NCBI GenBank assembly: GCA_013115125.1
Contig: JABANN010000062.1
Location: 22,556-86,555 of the forward strand
DNA length: 64,000 nt
Source: Perkinsus olseni
Lineage: Eukaryota > Perkinsozoa > Perkinsida
Direction: 5' to 3'
The position numbers and the translations under genes are program-made. Below, one piece after another: positions 22,474 through 34,439 of this stretch (positions are counted from its first letter, which is position 1; each line of letters starts with the position of its first letter). A model generated the notes under the pieces. It did not search any database, was not told the DNA's origin, and saw nothing but the letters and a program-made list of their open reading frames with translations.

Positions 22474-23810
22474 ATGCTAACGGTAGTACAAGGAAAAGAG
22501 AAGCATAACCTCACCCTAGACGACCGTACTCGGGTATCCGACGTTAAAGCGCAGCTCGAACCTATTACCGGCGTACCAGTAAGTCACCTCGGAAATGAAA
22601 CAAGATCGAACGAAGCTGAGAGCAGGCGAAAGGGCAACGACTTTTGGTGAAGGGAAAGGAGCGAGATGATTCCGTCGTCCTCTCGTCTATCGGTGTTAAG
22701 GCGGGCTCGAAGGTCATGCTGCTGTTCACGAAGGAGTACCAGGTGGTAACGGAGTCGTACGTAGTGCGGTCGTTACGATAATTTCAGGCAAGAGCGTTTT
22801 CAAGGCCAGCTGTCTCGAACAAGGACTCCACTGATACAGGTAGTTTGCTATCATGAACTTGCATTCGATGGTATTGAAGAGGTTTTTTCAGAGGGCTCTG
22901 GTGGGCCTCTGGCGGAGCAGCATACGATACCGGTCATCGTGGAGATCACCGTGGGGGGTGAGGGTGAATCGGTAGGACTGTTTGATGTTACGCTGGTGAC
23001 CGCTTCTGCTCAGCCCTATGCTGTGTTGATGATCAAAAGCGGGTCGAAGGAGCATGCTGGGAGATACCATGTTAAGTGCATGAACGGGAACGTTACAATA
23101 CGGGACGTGAAGGAGGCTGTTGGCCGGACCACGAGTAAGGCTCTTGCGACGGCTGGGAGGATTCGGCCTCCGATCAGGTGTCAAACCACAGTATATGCGG
23201 TTACTTGCTAAAGGGCGACAGGTATGTTACTGAATCGCCGTTTTCAAGTGTCTCCGAAGTCGACGCAGGTGCCTGACGAGAGCACCATTGAAGAGGTGGC
23301 TGGTCCCCAGAGCACTCTGGAGATGCTCATGCTGTTTAAGTACGGCTACCACATGCAGGTAACAGGACTGCTTTCGCGTCACACCTTGTTTGACTCCCTC
23401 ATGAAGGTTGAGGGCTCGGTATGGCTAAAGCAGAGACAAGATGAGATGAGCAGCCTCAAGGCGAAGTTGGAGCGCATGGAGAACTCGTTGAACCACAGAG
23501 GAGGGGATCTTGCTGAATTCTTGGTAACGTCTTCTTGCCTCAAGGACGCTCGACGGCGCCGGCGGGCTCAGAATATTCCTGCCATCCTTATCAGATGCAA
23601 TTGACGAAAGTTGGGGAGGTGGTGGGGAGCTATCTAGAGTCCGTGGATCATGTACCGCTGAGGTCGAGCTGCCTGATGGGTCACGAGCTATCCTAATGCT
23701 AGGTAACAGTGAACGAGTCCTTGCTGCCCGAGATGAAGCGGTTGAAGGAAGATTTACTGGCTGCAGATGAGAAGGTTAAAGAGCTCAATAGTCGTGTGCC
23801 ATTAATATGA
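22474..23810 (+). CDS. Tandem ubiquitin-like-domain protein with C-terminal helical (BAG-like?) region
   Basis: Start at the ATG at 22474. Exons joined by short GT-AG introns give a first ubiquitin-like domain (MLTVVQGKEKHNLTLDD, VSDVKAQLEPITGVP, GQRLLVKGKER, GVKAGSKVMLLF). A second follows (YHVKCMNGNVTIRDVKEAV, then YMRLLAKGRQ, ending LEMLMLFKYGY). The intron after VGRTT (GTAAGG...GATCAG) joins the second domain in frame. The C-terminal third is predicted helical (SSLKAKLERMENSLNH, LLPEMKRLKEDLLAADEKV) and could be a BAG-type Hsp70-binding bundle; that call is weak. Neither ubiquitin-like domain ends in Gly-Gly, so this is a built-in domain protein, not a conjugated modifier. A proteasome or chaperone adaptor role is inference. 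Confidence 0.7.
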
Positions 23811-24152
23811 TTCCGAGTTTACGACTTGAGTTTGGTGTCTTTGTAACGGTTAGCACACAAAGGACCATTGCCCGTGTACGATCATGCTGACCACAACGCA
23901 ACCAAAGGAGTAACTTTAACAGAAGTCTATCTCAGAACGAGGTGCAGCTTGGGCCCGCAGGTTAACAAAAAGTCAGCGTCGTTAAGACAGGGTCGTGACA
24001 CTGGCCACGTTGGCTGAGCCACGCTTCCAGATATCGTCATCATGCGGAACTAACGATAACAAATGAAGGCTGCGAGCGGCAAGGGTTGTTTGAAAGACAG
24101 AAGACCGTTGACAATAACACAGCGCATCCACCGTCGCTAGTGTTGAGGGCGA

Positions 24153-24581
24153 TCACATAGCAAGATACGTCTGAGCCTTATTGCATCTGGTGAGGAGGTA
24201 GTTCGTACCACCGATAGTCATATTCAGCTTATCACCCTCGTCGATGTGCCTCATGGCGGCGAACTCATCCATAGTGAAGTAAAAACCATCCAGTTTACGA
24301 TAGAGAACGTAGGGCTGTATGTGGCCTGTGCACCAGTGATAGTAGTATCTCACAACCCTCAACGCGCGCTTCTCCCTCCAGTGGGTTTCAATCCACCGCT
24401 TGTTCCATTGACGGTAATCGAGATGGGTGCTGTTCCAAAAGAGTACCTCATGGCTGACCTTCAATTTGGTAAACCATGAGCCGTGAGTAGCCTGGACACA
24501 GTACATCCTAGGGAAGGTTTGTAGGAGCCCGATAGCTGCAGTAGTGACCGTGAACAGGAAGACGAGAATACGGGGCAGCAT
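24153..24581 (-). CDS. Small secreted protein, unrecognised
   Basis: One uninterrupted frame of about 142 codons from the ATG at 24581. An N-terminal hydrophobic segment (MLPRILVFLFTVTTAAIGLL) looks like a signal peptide or anchor. The rest is rich in aromatic residues: VSHEVLFWNSTHLDYRQWN, VRYYYHWCTGHIQPY, YRKLDGFYFTMDEF, ending TIGGTNYLLTRC. There are few Cys. I do not recognise a family and it does not share the repeat module of the secreted array at 32-40 kb. The frame extends 39 codons further upstream with weaker composition. Confidence 0.55.
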   Translation of the reverse strand: MLPRILVFLFTVTTAAIGLLQTFPRMYCVQATHGSWFTKLKVSHEVLFWNSTHLDYRQWNKRWIETHWREKRALRVVRYYYHWCTGHIQPYVLYRKLDGFYFTMDEFAAMRHIDEGDKLNMTIGGTNYLLTRCNKAQTYLAM

Positions 24582-25494
24582 GAGGAGGAAGAATCGCGGG
24601 AGAAACGGACTGGGAGAGGTGCGGGAATGGTCGCGACTCGCGAGACAACGAGCACTCGCCCTGCTGGCGCTACCACCATCTAGCGGCTGGGTTTGCAAAG
24701 CACGTTTGGCCGCCTGATCTCACGTCGCATTCGGACAGTCCAGAGCGTGACGCCGCAGCTGGATCGTGTGACGCCAGCGCGCTGCTCACTTCGTACTTCG
24801 AAGTGCGTAGGGACTCCCTACGCCTCCCTACTAGGGAGGCGTCGGTACGCGGGTTTCGTTGGTGGCTGAGATGATCTCCTTCCTAAATGCTACGTGTGTA
24901 AGCTTGCACCGTGTATCAATAAGTCCGAGCGGAGGAGCGAATCAGCAATTAGGCGAGAACATGCTCGCTGTCTAGCTCCCTTGCGGAGGTCAGAGGCGTC
25001 CTGTACAGTAGTGTGCCTCACACGACTCCGACTCTACCCTGGGCCGAGTACTCTGGAGTGCTAATGCTCAGCGGTCCTGATAAAGGGTTCCTAGCCCTAT
25101 GGCTACAATCAGGTGTGTGGTAAGAGAATGCTCTAGTCGTTGTTTCGATCACATCATGGAGCGTCGTGTGCCCCTCGAGAGAAGAGCTGCTGACCTGGAC
25201 GCGTATCCCATCTACCATGGCTCCATCTCCACCTCAACGGACAGCGGTGCACCGGGTGCAGTCCAAGACTTGGCACAACTCAAGGCCATCCCAGTGACGG
25301 AGAATCATTATGAGCCATGAGTGAGCATGGAAACCAGGCTGAGTCCGTTGGACTATACAATCAACTCCCTTTAGCCTGTGCATAGGGCTGCAGTCCCCTC
25401 GTTGATGAAGGGGACAGCACCGCAGGAGCTGTGGGGTCCCTTCGTCTCTCGGTAGCCTCACCGTCTGACCCATCCCCAGTATCTATTCCCCTGC
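24582..25494. other. Intergenic region with a cluster of palindromes
   Basis: Three near-perfect palindromes stand side by side at 24788-24842. No gene is supported in the remaining 650 bp. Confidence 0.5.
24788..24842. repeat. Three adjacent hairpin-forming palindromes
   Basis: CACTTCG-tactt-CGAAGTG (24788-24806), CGTAGGGA-c-TCCCTACG (24806-24822) and ACGCCTCCCTA-c-TAGGGAGGCGT (24820-24842) lie end to end. All arms pair perfectly. The third has an 11-bp stem with a 1-nt centre. Its core CCCTACTAGGG recurs near 40770. Confidence 0.9.
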
Positions 25495-28400
25495 CTAGCG
25501 CAAGAGTACGCGGAGCAACTCACCCGCTCTGGTCAAAAGGTAGATCCCTTCTCGGACTCTCTTGCGCCACTTCAATGTCGGGTCCAACGGTACTCTGAAA
25601 AGGGCCACGGAAATGCCCACGGCAGCCGCCTGTGTGTCCCACCTGTACGTGGGCGCTGATAGACTGTAGTTAAGGCAGAGGAAGCCGAGGGCCTCTAGGG
25701 TTGGCAGTGACCAAATCCGCACTCTGAGATCCAATGCTCATAGGAGGAGAGAGACCGAATGGAGGATAGCACGCCGGCCAGAGGGGTACGAGGCCATGAT
25801 CATGCGGACGAGCGGGCACGCGAGCTGGCCCTCACTTCCGATCGAGCGACACTGTCACTATCGCAACCTCTGAGTCCACGTCGAGCACTTCATCATCATC
25901 CGACAGCGGAAGGATCGCGATCTGGGTAATAGCGTCATCGTGTGCTTTACGACGAGCAATCAGAGGGAGAGGAGGAGGAGACTGGCAGGCACCTGAGGAA
26001 TTGAACATCGGAGACCACACGCGCCTCGACCGATGATGGCAATGTCGTTAGGGCTGTGGCCGAACGACTTGCAGTGGAGAAAAGAGCAAGGCGAATGCCA
26101 AACAAGAATCTACTTTTTTGGGAAATCTTGTGATATTGAGCGTAAGGACGGCGTCCGCGAGTATGGCGTGAGAGAAGCCGGAGTTAGAGCAAACACGGAG
26201 GGAGGGAAATCTTGGTCGCAGCTAGCAGCCCCACAGGCAGGCCTCTCCAAGTTGGTCCCCGCCTTACCTTCGCCGGTGGAGACTCTCCTCTGTTGAGGCA
26301 CACTAGTGAGCTCGAAGATGTCGCTGCAGAGGGGCCGCGCACACTCGGCAGCGTCCGAGCTTGGACCGCGCGCATCATCGGAAGCTTTGATTGGCGGCGC
26401 ATGTAGATCATGTACGTGCAAGCCTCCATTCGCGTCACCTGAGATTTAAGAGAAGCGCCAGCACGGCCTCGAGGAACCGACCTATGACGACCAACTGTTG
26501 GCCTCTGATGCTGATCGAGCTGACAAGCGGCTCAAGAATCAAGATCACTCAAGAAAGGGCGGTGCCTCACAGCATTGCAGTGAGCGACGCCGCCACCGAG
26601 TGCATGGCGGTAGGGTTGGTGCTGTTCCAGGCGTAGAGGCAGGACCAGCGCGAGGAGATAGGAGCACTGGCAGGGGAGGGTGGTGTATCACGCCCTCGCT
26701 GCGGCAGGGGAGTTACCTCATGCTCCACAATGAAATGACGCCGGCCCGATCGGCAACGACGAGTAGGGGTGCAGCCGAGGTGGGGTGCGCCCACGACAAG
26801 GCCTACGACGGGAGGGCTGTGAAAGTGGGATTAAGGGAGGGTTGAAACACCCACCACCAAGGGGTGCTTGAACTGGGACAGGCGCCCAGCGCGCTTGAGT
26901 GCCACGAAGTCGTATCTTCAGAAGACGATTACAAGAGGGCGTTGGTTGTGTGGCCCGCACATGATGCAGAGGCCATCCTCCCCACCGCTAGCTAGGAGGA
27001 CTTCCTTGTGATCTGGCAGGGGATGAGGATGGGGACGAAGCGACTATGTAGCCGTACTGCCATCGATAGGTGGGGACATCGCGAGACATGTGACGCCTGA
27101 ACCTTGGCAGTGCTGCCTGAACTCGGCCATGGTCGTTGGTGTAACCCTGGGCGGCACTGGGGAGTCCGACATAGCAGCTAAGATACGGGTGGGGTTCACC
27201 CATGCAGGCGACAGAGAAGGTCGTACATTGGGTAGATATCCTAATGTGGTGCACCCTTACAACACCATCCCACCCCGCGGAGACCAGCCACTTGCCGTTA
27301 CCGAACTCCGGAGCTACTGTAGGATGTGGCTGACGTCTTTCTCGTGCGATTCGAAGCGAAGCAATAAGCTTCCACTGCGGACATTGTGAGCGGTGACCTT
27401 GAGGGCAGCTAATGGTGAGAGGCCTTGGTCGGAGGCATCCCACCTGCCCTTTGGCGTTGCCGATATAAATACGTTTCTGATTCGGGGATACTGCAGATGC
27501 CGTGACTTCAGAAGTGCTAATATCCTTCACAGTGCGCAAGGGTCTCCCTGATAGAAAATGAGAAGTGGCTTCCACTGTTTCTAGAACTAGCACGCCACTG
27601 GAGCGGAGTGTCTACAGTAACCTCCAGGCGGTATGATGGGAGCCTGACGTACCCGTCGCTGCTGACCAGAAACGTATATGTCGGCCGGACACTGTCATCA
27701 AATTGCCCAGTTCGCTGCAATATTCCACACTCGTAACCTGATGAAGCGAAGAGCCCCGCAGCCTCGGCCGGGAAAGCTTACTCCAAGGGTGTCGGTGGCG
27801 TCGGCCTTCTCAGCCACATTGGTCTTGTAGTTGTAAAACAACACCTGGCCGTTACTGGTGCCCGCGGCCAACCTCTGACAAGCACGAGTTGGAGGCCACT
27901 GGTAGTGATGCATGTGATGCTACGGAGTATTTCGACATGTAGCAGATGGTGTTGAACTCCTGTAGTGCACCGCCTACTGAAGCACCTGACGCTCACACCG
28001 ACGACCCATATCGCGCAGTACATTGAGCGCGGGGAACCCCAGAGGAGCTTCCCATTTTGGAGAACTGGGATTATGTCCGAGGGCCGAGCGTAGACGAAGG
28101 AATACTCACCCACGCGACCATGTGTGCCGGCCGTGGCTGGCGACGAGCCGCCGAAGGTCTGAACGCATCTGCAAAGGGCGGTGGGCCTCAGATTTCCATG
28201 AAGGCCTTCATGCCAACCTGAAGTTTCGAACGTCCCAGAGCTTCATAACACCGCCGATGTCAGCCGTGATAACTTGCGGCGTGTCCCTGACAACCTCAAG
28301 GCCACACAAAGCTCTGTCATGTCCTGTTAGCCTGGAGATAGCAGAGAGAGGTAGTGAAAGAGGCAAAGCTGGGCATGACTCTTGCCTGAAGATCGGCTCT

Positions 28401-31000
28401 TTCTCGGCGTAAGGGTTCCAGACCAGAGCATGGTTCTCAAGTCCGGCAGTGAAGACGCAATGATAAGGATGGTCGTAGACGACCGAGTGGACCTCCTTTT
28501 TGTGGCCTACCATTGATTATGGCCACAAATCCCGGACGGACGGCATCGATGCCCAGGTGATGGAGTTACCTCGAAGAGCTCTCTTCGGCCTCACAGTGCC
28601 GATGTCCCACATGAGGACGGTGCTGTCGGTACTGGCCGTCGCTAGTAAGTTCATGTCGCTTATCCTCTCCATCGTCGTTATTGCACCTTCACAAGATCCT
28701 CCCTGCTGAGTAGTTCAACGACACAACGCAATCTCTTGAATACTCAGCGGACGCACCCAGGATGGAAATAGATCAAGCCTGGCGTCAGCAACCCAGCAAA
28801 GCTCCGATTTTCTGTAGCGCTCAAGTGGTCCGGTAGGGGAACTCGCTAAGTAGATTCTGATAAAGATTCATCCACTACGGTGTTGGTGCATTATTATGTG
28901 TGAGCTGTGTTAGCGCCGCTGCACCCGTAGGGGGTCTACATGTTGCCGGCTGTCACTCGCTACGCTAGAGCTCTGATTTTGTCTGATATTGCTAGATGAT
29001 TATGTCACATAATGGCCGCACACTAACGCGGTTGCGCCCAGGAGGGCCTCGAAAATCGAATAGCGTAGGGGGGCCCATTACTATAAGGAGCATACTGCGC
29101 TCCCTGTCGCAGAGGGCCCCTAAGCGTTCCTCCTTGCGGGGCCCTGAAACTCTCTTCCAAAAGTTTCACCTTACGTAGTGGCGGCCCATAATTTATGTGA
29201 TTGGAATCATTTAAGTTTGAGGTGAACCACTCCAATATTCATTTGGTTGTCGGGTTACTCGAGCAAGAGTGTGCCGGGATGCGTCACCTTCGTGAAATCC
29301 ATTCCTCGTTGCACCGATCTTCCAAGCATTCAAGTCCCACTGATTGAGACTCCCGTCCATCCCTCCCGAGAACAGGACTGATCAGTGATAGTCCCTCGTT
29401 ATTTGACTCTTGGCGTGAGTTTTCAGCTGACGTACTTGTGTCGCGAAGGGATGAAGGTGATGGATCCTCCTCCAGACTAGTGTTGAACGGAAATAAGACC
29501 ACTTGTATCTGCCATCGAGCACGACAAATCAAGGGCATCCTGCTAGGAATACCCCAGCGCAGATGGGAAGCGAAGCTCAGTAGACGGCCGCCATCGATGA
29601 CACCAGCGCTGTGGCCTGGGTGGGCCCACATTCTTCGACACAAGTCGGGATCGGAGTCTCCACTTGATAGACCTGGCTGTTGACGGCCTTCCATCGTCGA
29701 CAGCGGACGTTCTATCGGTGCGTCCTTGGTCTAGCAGCTCCGCTCTCTGAATATTCACTTTTCGACAGAATCTATTCCGGGCAACCACCGAGTACAACTC
29801 ACTGCGACACTCCAGAATGAAAGGGTTTTATCCGTGCCGGCAGAGACCAGCCCGGCTCCGAGCTCGCAGGCCGTGATAACGCTACCTCGATGGCCCTGTA
29901 ACTGCGACCGAAGGAATTTGCCAGGCCTCCGAATCTGAGGTCCACCTCGGCGAGAAGTAGGCAAGTATCCGGGTCATAGAGCTGTGTGTTGGGGGATGCG
30001 TGTGCGATACACAGCAGCGTGTCCGAGCGAGGGAGGTAGGAGATCTTCTCGACAGAGGTCTGGTCGGGTGTTTGATAATTTTTGGGCGCTCGAGCGAGAG
30101 GCTACACCAGTCCCTTTCTGTTGTATAAAGGAGCTACTCTGATGGTACGTCCGTAGGGCCTCGGTCTTGTCTGCCGTCTCTGAAAGGGTGATGATCTCGC
30201 ACACAGAAGGACGACCCCACTCGAGGCGTAGTGTTGTTTCGCGTCTACCGTGGGCGGCGCCGATGACATCCTCATCTACCGACTCTAACTGTCCATCTTG
30301 TAGTAGATAGTTGCTGAGAAGGAGAGGGACTGCAAAGAGCTCGGCTGCCAGTGGAAGACGTGAAAGCTCATTGCTGCGGCTTAATGGTGAAGGAATATTA
30401 GTGGATCGGGAACACCAATCGCGCCCGGACTCCTACCTGAACAGCTCCCACGTGAGAGAGCCCGTGCTATGAACGTCAATATTGTGGAACCTGAGTGGCC
30501 GGCCTGCCTGCCTTCATGATTCACTGATGCCCACAGTTGGACGGCAGCGCACGACAACTGCGCCATCCAGAGTGGCACTGATGATTCTTGGGGCACACCA
30601 AGTTCCATCAGGGTCTGAGAGACGAGTAAAGGATTCGTCCGTGACAGCGTTTGCAGCGGTGGACTTCCTGAGTGAGCGGCTCCAACTCTCGGCCACTGCC
30701 AGGTCCCGAAGCACAGCACTGCACCACTTCCACAAATTGTGCTAGGCACAAAGAGCCATTGAGCTGGAAGGCTTTTTCTAAGAACTCAAATCGGTCTACC
30801 ATGAAAAGGGAGAGCACCTGGCGCGTGGAGCAACAGCCTGTCCGCGTACTGGCCGTGCTGTACCCCACCTTCCGAGCTGGCTCCATCATTGAGGATACTA
30901 ACGATTCCTCCTGCTTAGTGAGTTGATGGCCATGATGACTAGGCTCTTCCGAAGCCCGTCGGCAATCTCGAGAGGTTGGGGCTTTCTGAGAGTTCAACGT
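25495..31000 (-). CDS. Large WD40-repeat protein (one gene, possibly two adjacent)
   Basis: Minus-strand exons spread over 5.5 kb keep giving WD40 blades: LQGHRGSVITACELG with GTDKTLSFWSV (29870-29790), ISDMNLLATASTDSTVLMWD (28670-28600), GHKKEVHSVVYDHPYHCVF with NHALVWNPY (28510-28410), ITADIGGVMKLWDVRNFRL (28280-28210), WLVSAGWDGVVRVHHI (27300-27240), KAHDDAITQIAILP (25960-25900), and a last blade LRVRIWSLPTLEALG before the stop at 25495. The first part (about 30750, FLEKAFQLNGSLCLAQFVEVV split over lines) resembles an EF-hand-like entry as in WDR49/EFCAB8-type proteins, but this is weak. WD40 proteins are scaffolds; a cilium or cytoskeleton role is only inference. The stretch 28.7-29.3 kb has no clear exon and may divide two genes. 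Start not determined. Confidence 0.65.
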
Positions 31001-31109
31001 CCTCGGTATCTTGATAGGATGCGGTTGAATAACCGAGCATGTCGGACACGCTCAATGGAGACAGACTTGACACAAAGCAACGATCCTCTCAAGCAGGATG
31101 AGGGTTCAC

Positions 31110-31930
31110 CTGTGGGCCCCCCATAGTCGTAGCAGCGTCTGTGAATATATCCCAATGTGCCGCTTTCATGACAGGTGTGTATCCATGCTTAGATGGTGAT
31201 AGTAACGCACGATGGCCGTCAACGGGCACCCCATTTGATAGAAGGTCTGTGTCGTCAAGGCCTGCTCAGGGTTCTACGCCAGTGCAGCTTTCCTGGCGGT
31301 AGCCTTACTCAAAGTTAGTGCCGGACGCTTCTTGTGTCCTAGCTCGTCTTGATCGTTCTCGTCATTGGAAGGCATTAGAGCGCACAACTGATAAGACCCC
31401 GGCCAGTGATGAGGACGGCCTCGAACAGAACAATTTACTTCCACAAAAAAGGCAGTTTTGGCGATCTCAGAATGTCCCGGATTTCGGAGAGTTTCCGTTG
31501 AATCCGTTGCTGAGCATGAAGATTCGCGACGCCAGGATTGCACGACACGCGGATCAATGACGATGGGGCTGAGAATCAATGGCAGTCATCACTAAATCGT
31601 CATATATGCTGCGTGTATCTCTCGAGCATTAGAGTTTCATTGACATGTGCCCCTTCAGCCACTGCTGAAAAGAGCGATACCGCCGCTGCCGCCCACCAAC
31701 GAGCTGACATAGCGCGGAGCAATACATCTCGTACACCGCCCGCCTAGCATGATCATCATGACGAAGCTTTAGCAGTAGTAGTATGATGAAAACAGTTTGA
31801 AGGTTTAGCTGCGCTCGATGCCCTTGAAAACATCGAGGTGGCCAGCAGCCGATCGAGCCACATTGATGAAAGGAATCGCCGTCATTTTCAAAGCGATTGA
31901 GAACTCGCGCAGGCTCACATGATTCAACTA
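31110..31930 (-). CDS. Possible ankyrin-repeat exons
   Basis: Two short minus-strand stretches resemble ankyrin repeats: NGVPVDGHRALLSPS then HGYTPVMKAAHWDIF (31240-31150) and TAIPFINVARSAAGHLDVF (31890-31830). Between them the frames are interrupted and no splice set is convincing. It may be a decayed gene or the upstream part of the neighbouring WD40 gene. Confidence 0.3.
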
Positions 31931-31950
31931 GGTGTGAATGTTCGTCATTT

Positions 31951-31966
31951 GCCATCTTGGCTCAAG
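31951..31966 (+). other. Relict spliced-leader sequence (GCCATCTTGGCTCAAG)
   Basis: These 16 bases equal the 3' end of the dinoflagellate/perkinsid spliced leader (...GTAGCCATCTTGGCTCAAG form). The next bases are ATGCTTACTC, so there is no GT donor and this is not a spliced-leader RNA gene. It looks like the 5' end of a trans-spliced mRNA that was copied back into DNA. By chance a given 16-mer would occur in 128 kb of both strands with probability near 3 in 100,000. Confidence 0.75.
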
Positions 31967-32553
31967 ATGCTTACTCATTACCCTGAAGACTTTCTCCTTA
32001 GTAGCGCTATTGTGGCTCTGTCCGATAGTCCGAGTGTATGCGGAAGAAGGAAACGAGCAAGACGGAATTTTACTGAATAGAATGGGAACGCGAGTGACGC
32101 AAGTACGAGACTTGAAGGAATTCGGTTCACGTAGTCGCACCGAATGAGTGAATCAGCATCGGAAATGGCGATGCCAGGCGATGAGAGCTCAACGATCTCC
32201 TTAGAGAGGGCGTAGCATATACTTCGGGAGAGACGGACACGTCCGTTCGGACATCCTTACCAAAACTGGACGAATCCAAGACACACTTTCGAGAATAACG
32301 AAGAAGCCCGACTGAAGGCTAGAATGGGCTGTCTTGGTATAGCCACTTGCGAAAACAGACAAAATATCGCATTTCTTGCATAAGGCTTGACTGATGGGTA
32401 CATAAGAGCGGATCCTTGCAAGCCACAGGCTTCACAGCCTTGCGCAACAGGCGAAGCATATACAAAAATAACATAGAAGCCGGGCTTCGTAAATGAATGG
32501 CCAGTTTACTGCCCCGCTGATTCGCTCGAGGACACGAGGGTGTTAATGGCCCT
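31967..32553. other. Sequence downstream of the relict leader, no gene identified
   Basis: A plus-strand ATG directly follows the leader but its frame closes after 38 codons and matches nothing known. If this is a retroposed cDNA, its coding part has decayed or is non-coding. Confidence 0.4.
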
Positions 32554-33186
32554 TCAGGCGAAGAAAAGACTCCACAACGTTACAGTGAGGGATCCATACC
32601 CCCTAGCTGTGAGTTTGATGGCGTTACCATCCGGATCATACTCCAGAATGGGTCCTGAGAGGAAAGGGTCACTCCTGGTGAAACACAATGCCTGCTTTTA
32701 CTCATGTTGGTGTATGCTTCGGGTAGTAAGCTTTCATCGCTGATGCGCAGCTGGGTACCAACCATCTCGTAAGGAACATCTTCAACGACCAACGTCCTCA
32801 TCCCCGAGATATCGACGACCCTATACAGGAAGTCGATAACTCAGGCAACATCGGAGTATACCCGCAAGCATGCATTACAGATTCTCCAGAACAGGAGCAC
32901 TCCTCATGAAAGTTGCATAGATAGAAATACTGTGGCCGGCGAAGTCAAAACGGCCGTGGTAATGAGTGAAGGGGAGCGAAGCTGAATGGACCAACAAGTA
33001 CAAGTCAGAGTGATAGGGGCCCTATCTGCGTCGGTCGTGGAGGACCAGATAGAGCAGGAATAGCACTACTTGGCTCGGCTGTTGTCTGAGCATCGCAACT
33101 GAGAACGACGAGGTCGTTCATACATCGGTAGCAAATTGTTGCACTTACAAGCCTAAGTAGAAGAGTAGCAAGAGCCGACGAAACAT
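32554..33186 (-). CDS. Small secreted modular protein, one-module copy
   Basis: Exon 1 (ATG at 33186) encodes the signal peptide MFRRLLLLFYLGL followed at once by donor GTAAGT, the same arrangement as in the two paralogues at 37646 and 40128. A linker exon follows (QTTAEPSSAIPAL), then one module: part A YHGRFDFAGHSISIYAT...VLENL, cut by donor GTAATGC; part B VVDISGMRTLVVEDVPYEMVG...ESLLPEAY; part C PILEYDPDGNAIKLTARGYG, with SLTVTLW before the stop at 32554. The family has no recognised domain; the fold is probably an extracellular beta structure. Secretion follows from the signal peptide. Function unknown. Confidence 0.65.
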
Positions 33187-34200
33187 GATGATGATGATGA
33201 CTTGTAGTGAATGTGAAAGTCGAATGTGTGTGAATGTGACGAGTTGTAGTGAGGGAGCATGTAATGCGTTTATAGCTTTTGTTGGGGAGTTCGGCGGCGC
33301 GCGCGTGTCCTACAAGAGAGCGGCAGCTTACCGCCGGCAAGTCGATACTCAGATCGGATGCAAGTGTCTCCTGCCGGACAGCCCACTGGCGGGAGTTTAC
33401 CGAAGAGCATTTCTGCTGAGCAATACCTCTGGGGTGGAGCGAAAGCCGCTTATCCTCGCGAACCGGAGGTGCACACGGGCTCGGATTCTCATGCGTATAG
33501 GACAGTCTCCGCAGGAAACGCAAGCGCCACACCGTGAGTGCCCTGGGACATGTCGCCGGATGTGGAAACATCATACCCCTCCCCTACACTGGCCTTCCCA
33601 ATGCCTGATCATGAGGCACTGGGCGTAAATGATGGGATCAGAAGCGATGCCCGGATGGTCGACATCCTACATGGTGTATGATGCATCCAATTCTGTATTG
33701 TGGCAGAGGATATCTCGACAGGATACGGGACAAACTCACGATCTCGTCGCAAATTTCTCGGTACTTCCATGCAGCACAATCGAGTGCACCGCCCTTGCTA
33801 TACCGTTACTCGGAGTGGTTGCGGAGGGTTTGCTCTATGCCAGTTCTAGCTCGGCGGGCTCCTCGTTGTCGACTAATTTGCGGGAACGGTGAACTCCGAA
33901 CGAAACAGTCAACGGCCATGAGTGAGGTAATGGCAGTACTCTCAGAAGGCAGCGGACCATGGGGAGCCGCCGGCGGACCCTCTTCCATGCATCACACCAG
34001 GCAGAATAGACGACAGGCTCAAGTGCACTGCGGCACTCTGGATGGCGGGGCGGTGATGGTGGTGCTGAGTACGATGAGAGCCATGATTGTCGCGATGACT
34101 ATGATGAGGATTGTGGTGGTGTTGGTTGTGATGATCGTGCAACTGGTCGTGGTGGATCGAACTTGAGAAGCCTTTCAGATTAACAGCGTGTTGTGGGTTA
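33187..34200. other. Region without a clear gene; His-rich minus-strand frame
   Basis: A minus-strand frame at 34205-33990 is extremely His-rich (for example HHDQLHDHHNQHHHNPHH) and might be an exon of the gene at 34.4-35.1 kb. No other support. The upstream region of the one-module secreted gene lies at the left end. Confidence 0.35.
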
Positions 34201-34439
34201 ACCATAATGTAGCTGAGAAGGAAAAAAGCCCTAGCCGTGCGAGTGTGCGCTATGCGTCCCCGATAAAGCCTTCATTGAAGGTGGCGGGCGAAGGCAGACG
34301 GAGGAGAGGAGGGGTCGTACCCCTCGGGAGGGTCGAATATCCCCGAGCTAGCTGCCCAACGTCCCCCCATTGGTTGATGACCGTCAAGTCGAATGGATGG
34401 ACTGAGAATTGACATCATGAAGGAAGTTGCCAACACAGT

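Noticed and set aside
31951-31966. Spliced-leader RNA gene
   Set aside because: A leader RNA gene needs a GT donor right after CTCAAG and a downstream Sm site. Here ATG follows, so a relict leader fits better.
31938-32147. Secreted peptide gene with a signal-like segment (TFSLVALLWLCPIVRVYA)
   Set aside because: The frame runs through the relict leader itself and begins upstream of it, so the hydrophobic run is probably chance; downstream residues show no conserved features.
33990-34205. Histidine-rich metal-binding protein
   Set aside because: The His run comes from repeated ATG/GTG triplets on the plus strand. Without splice support or a family match it is not called as a gene.
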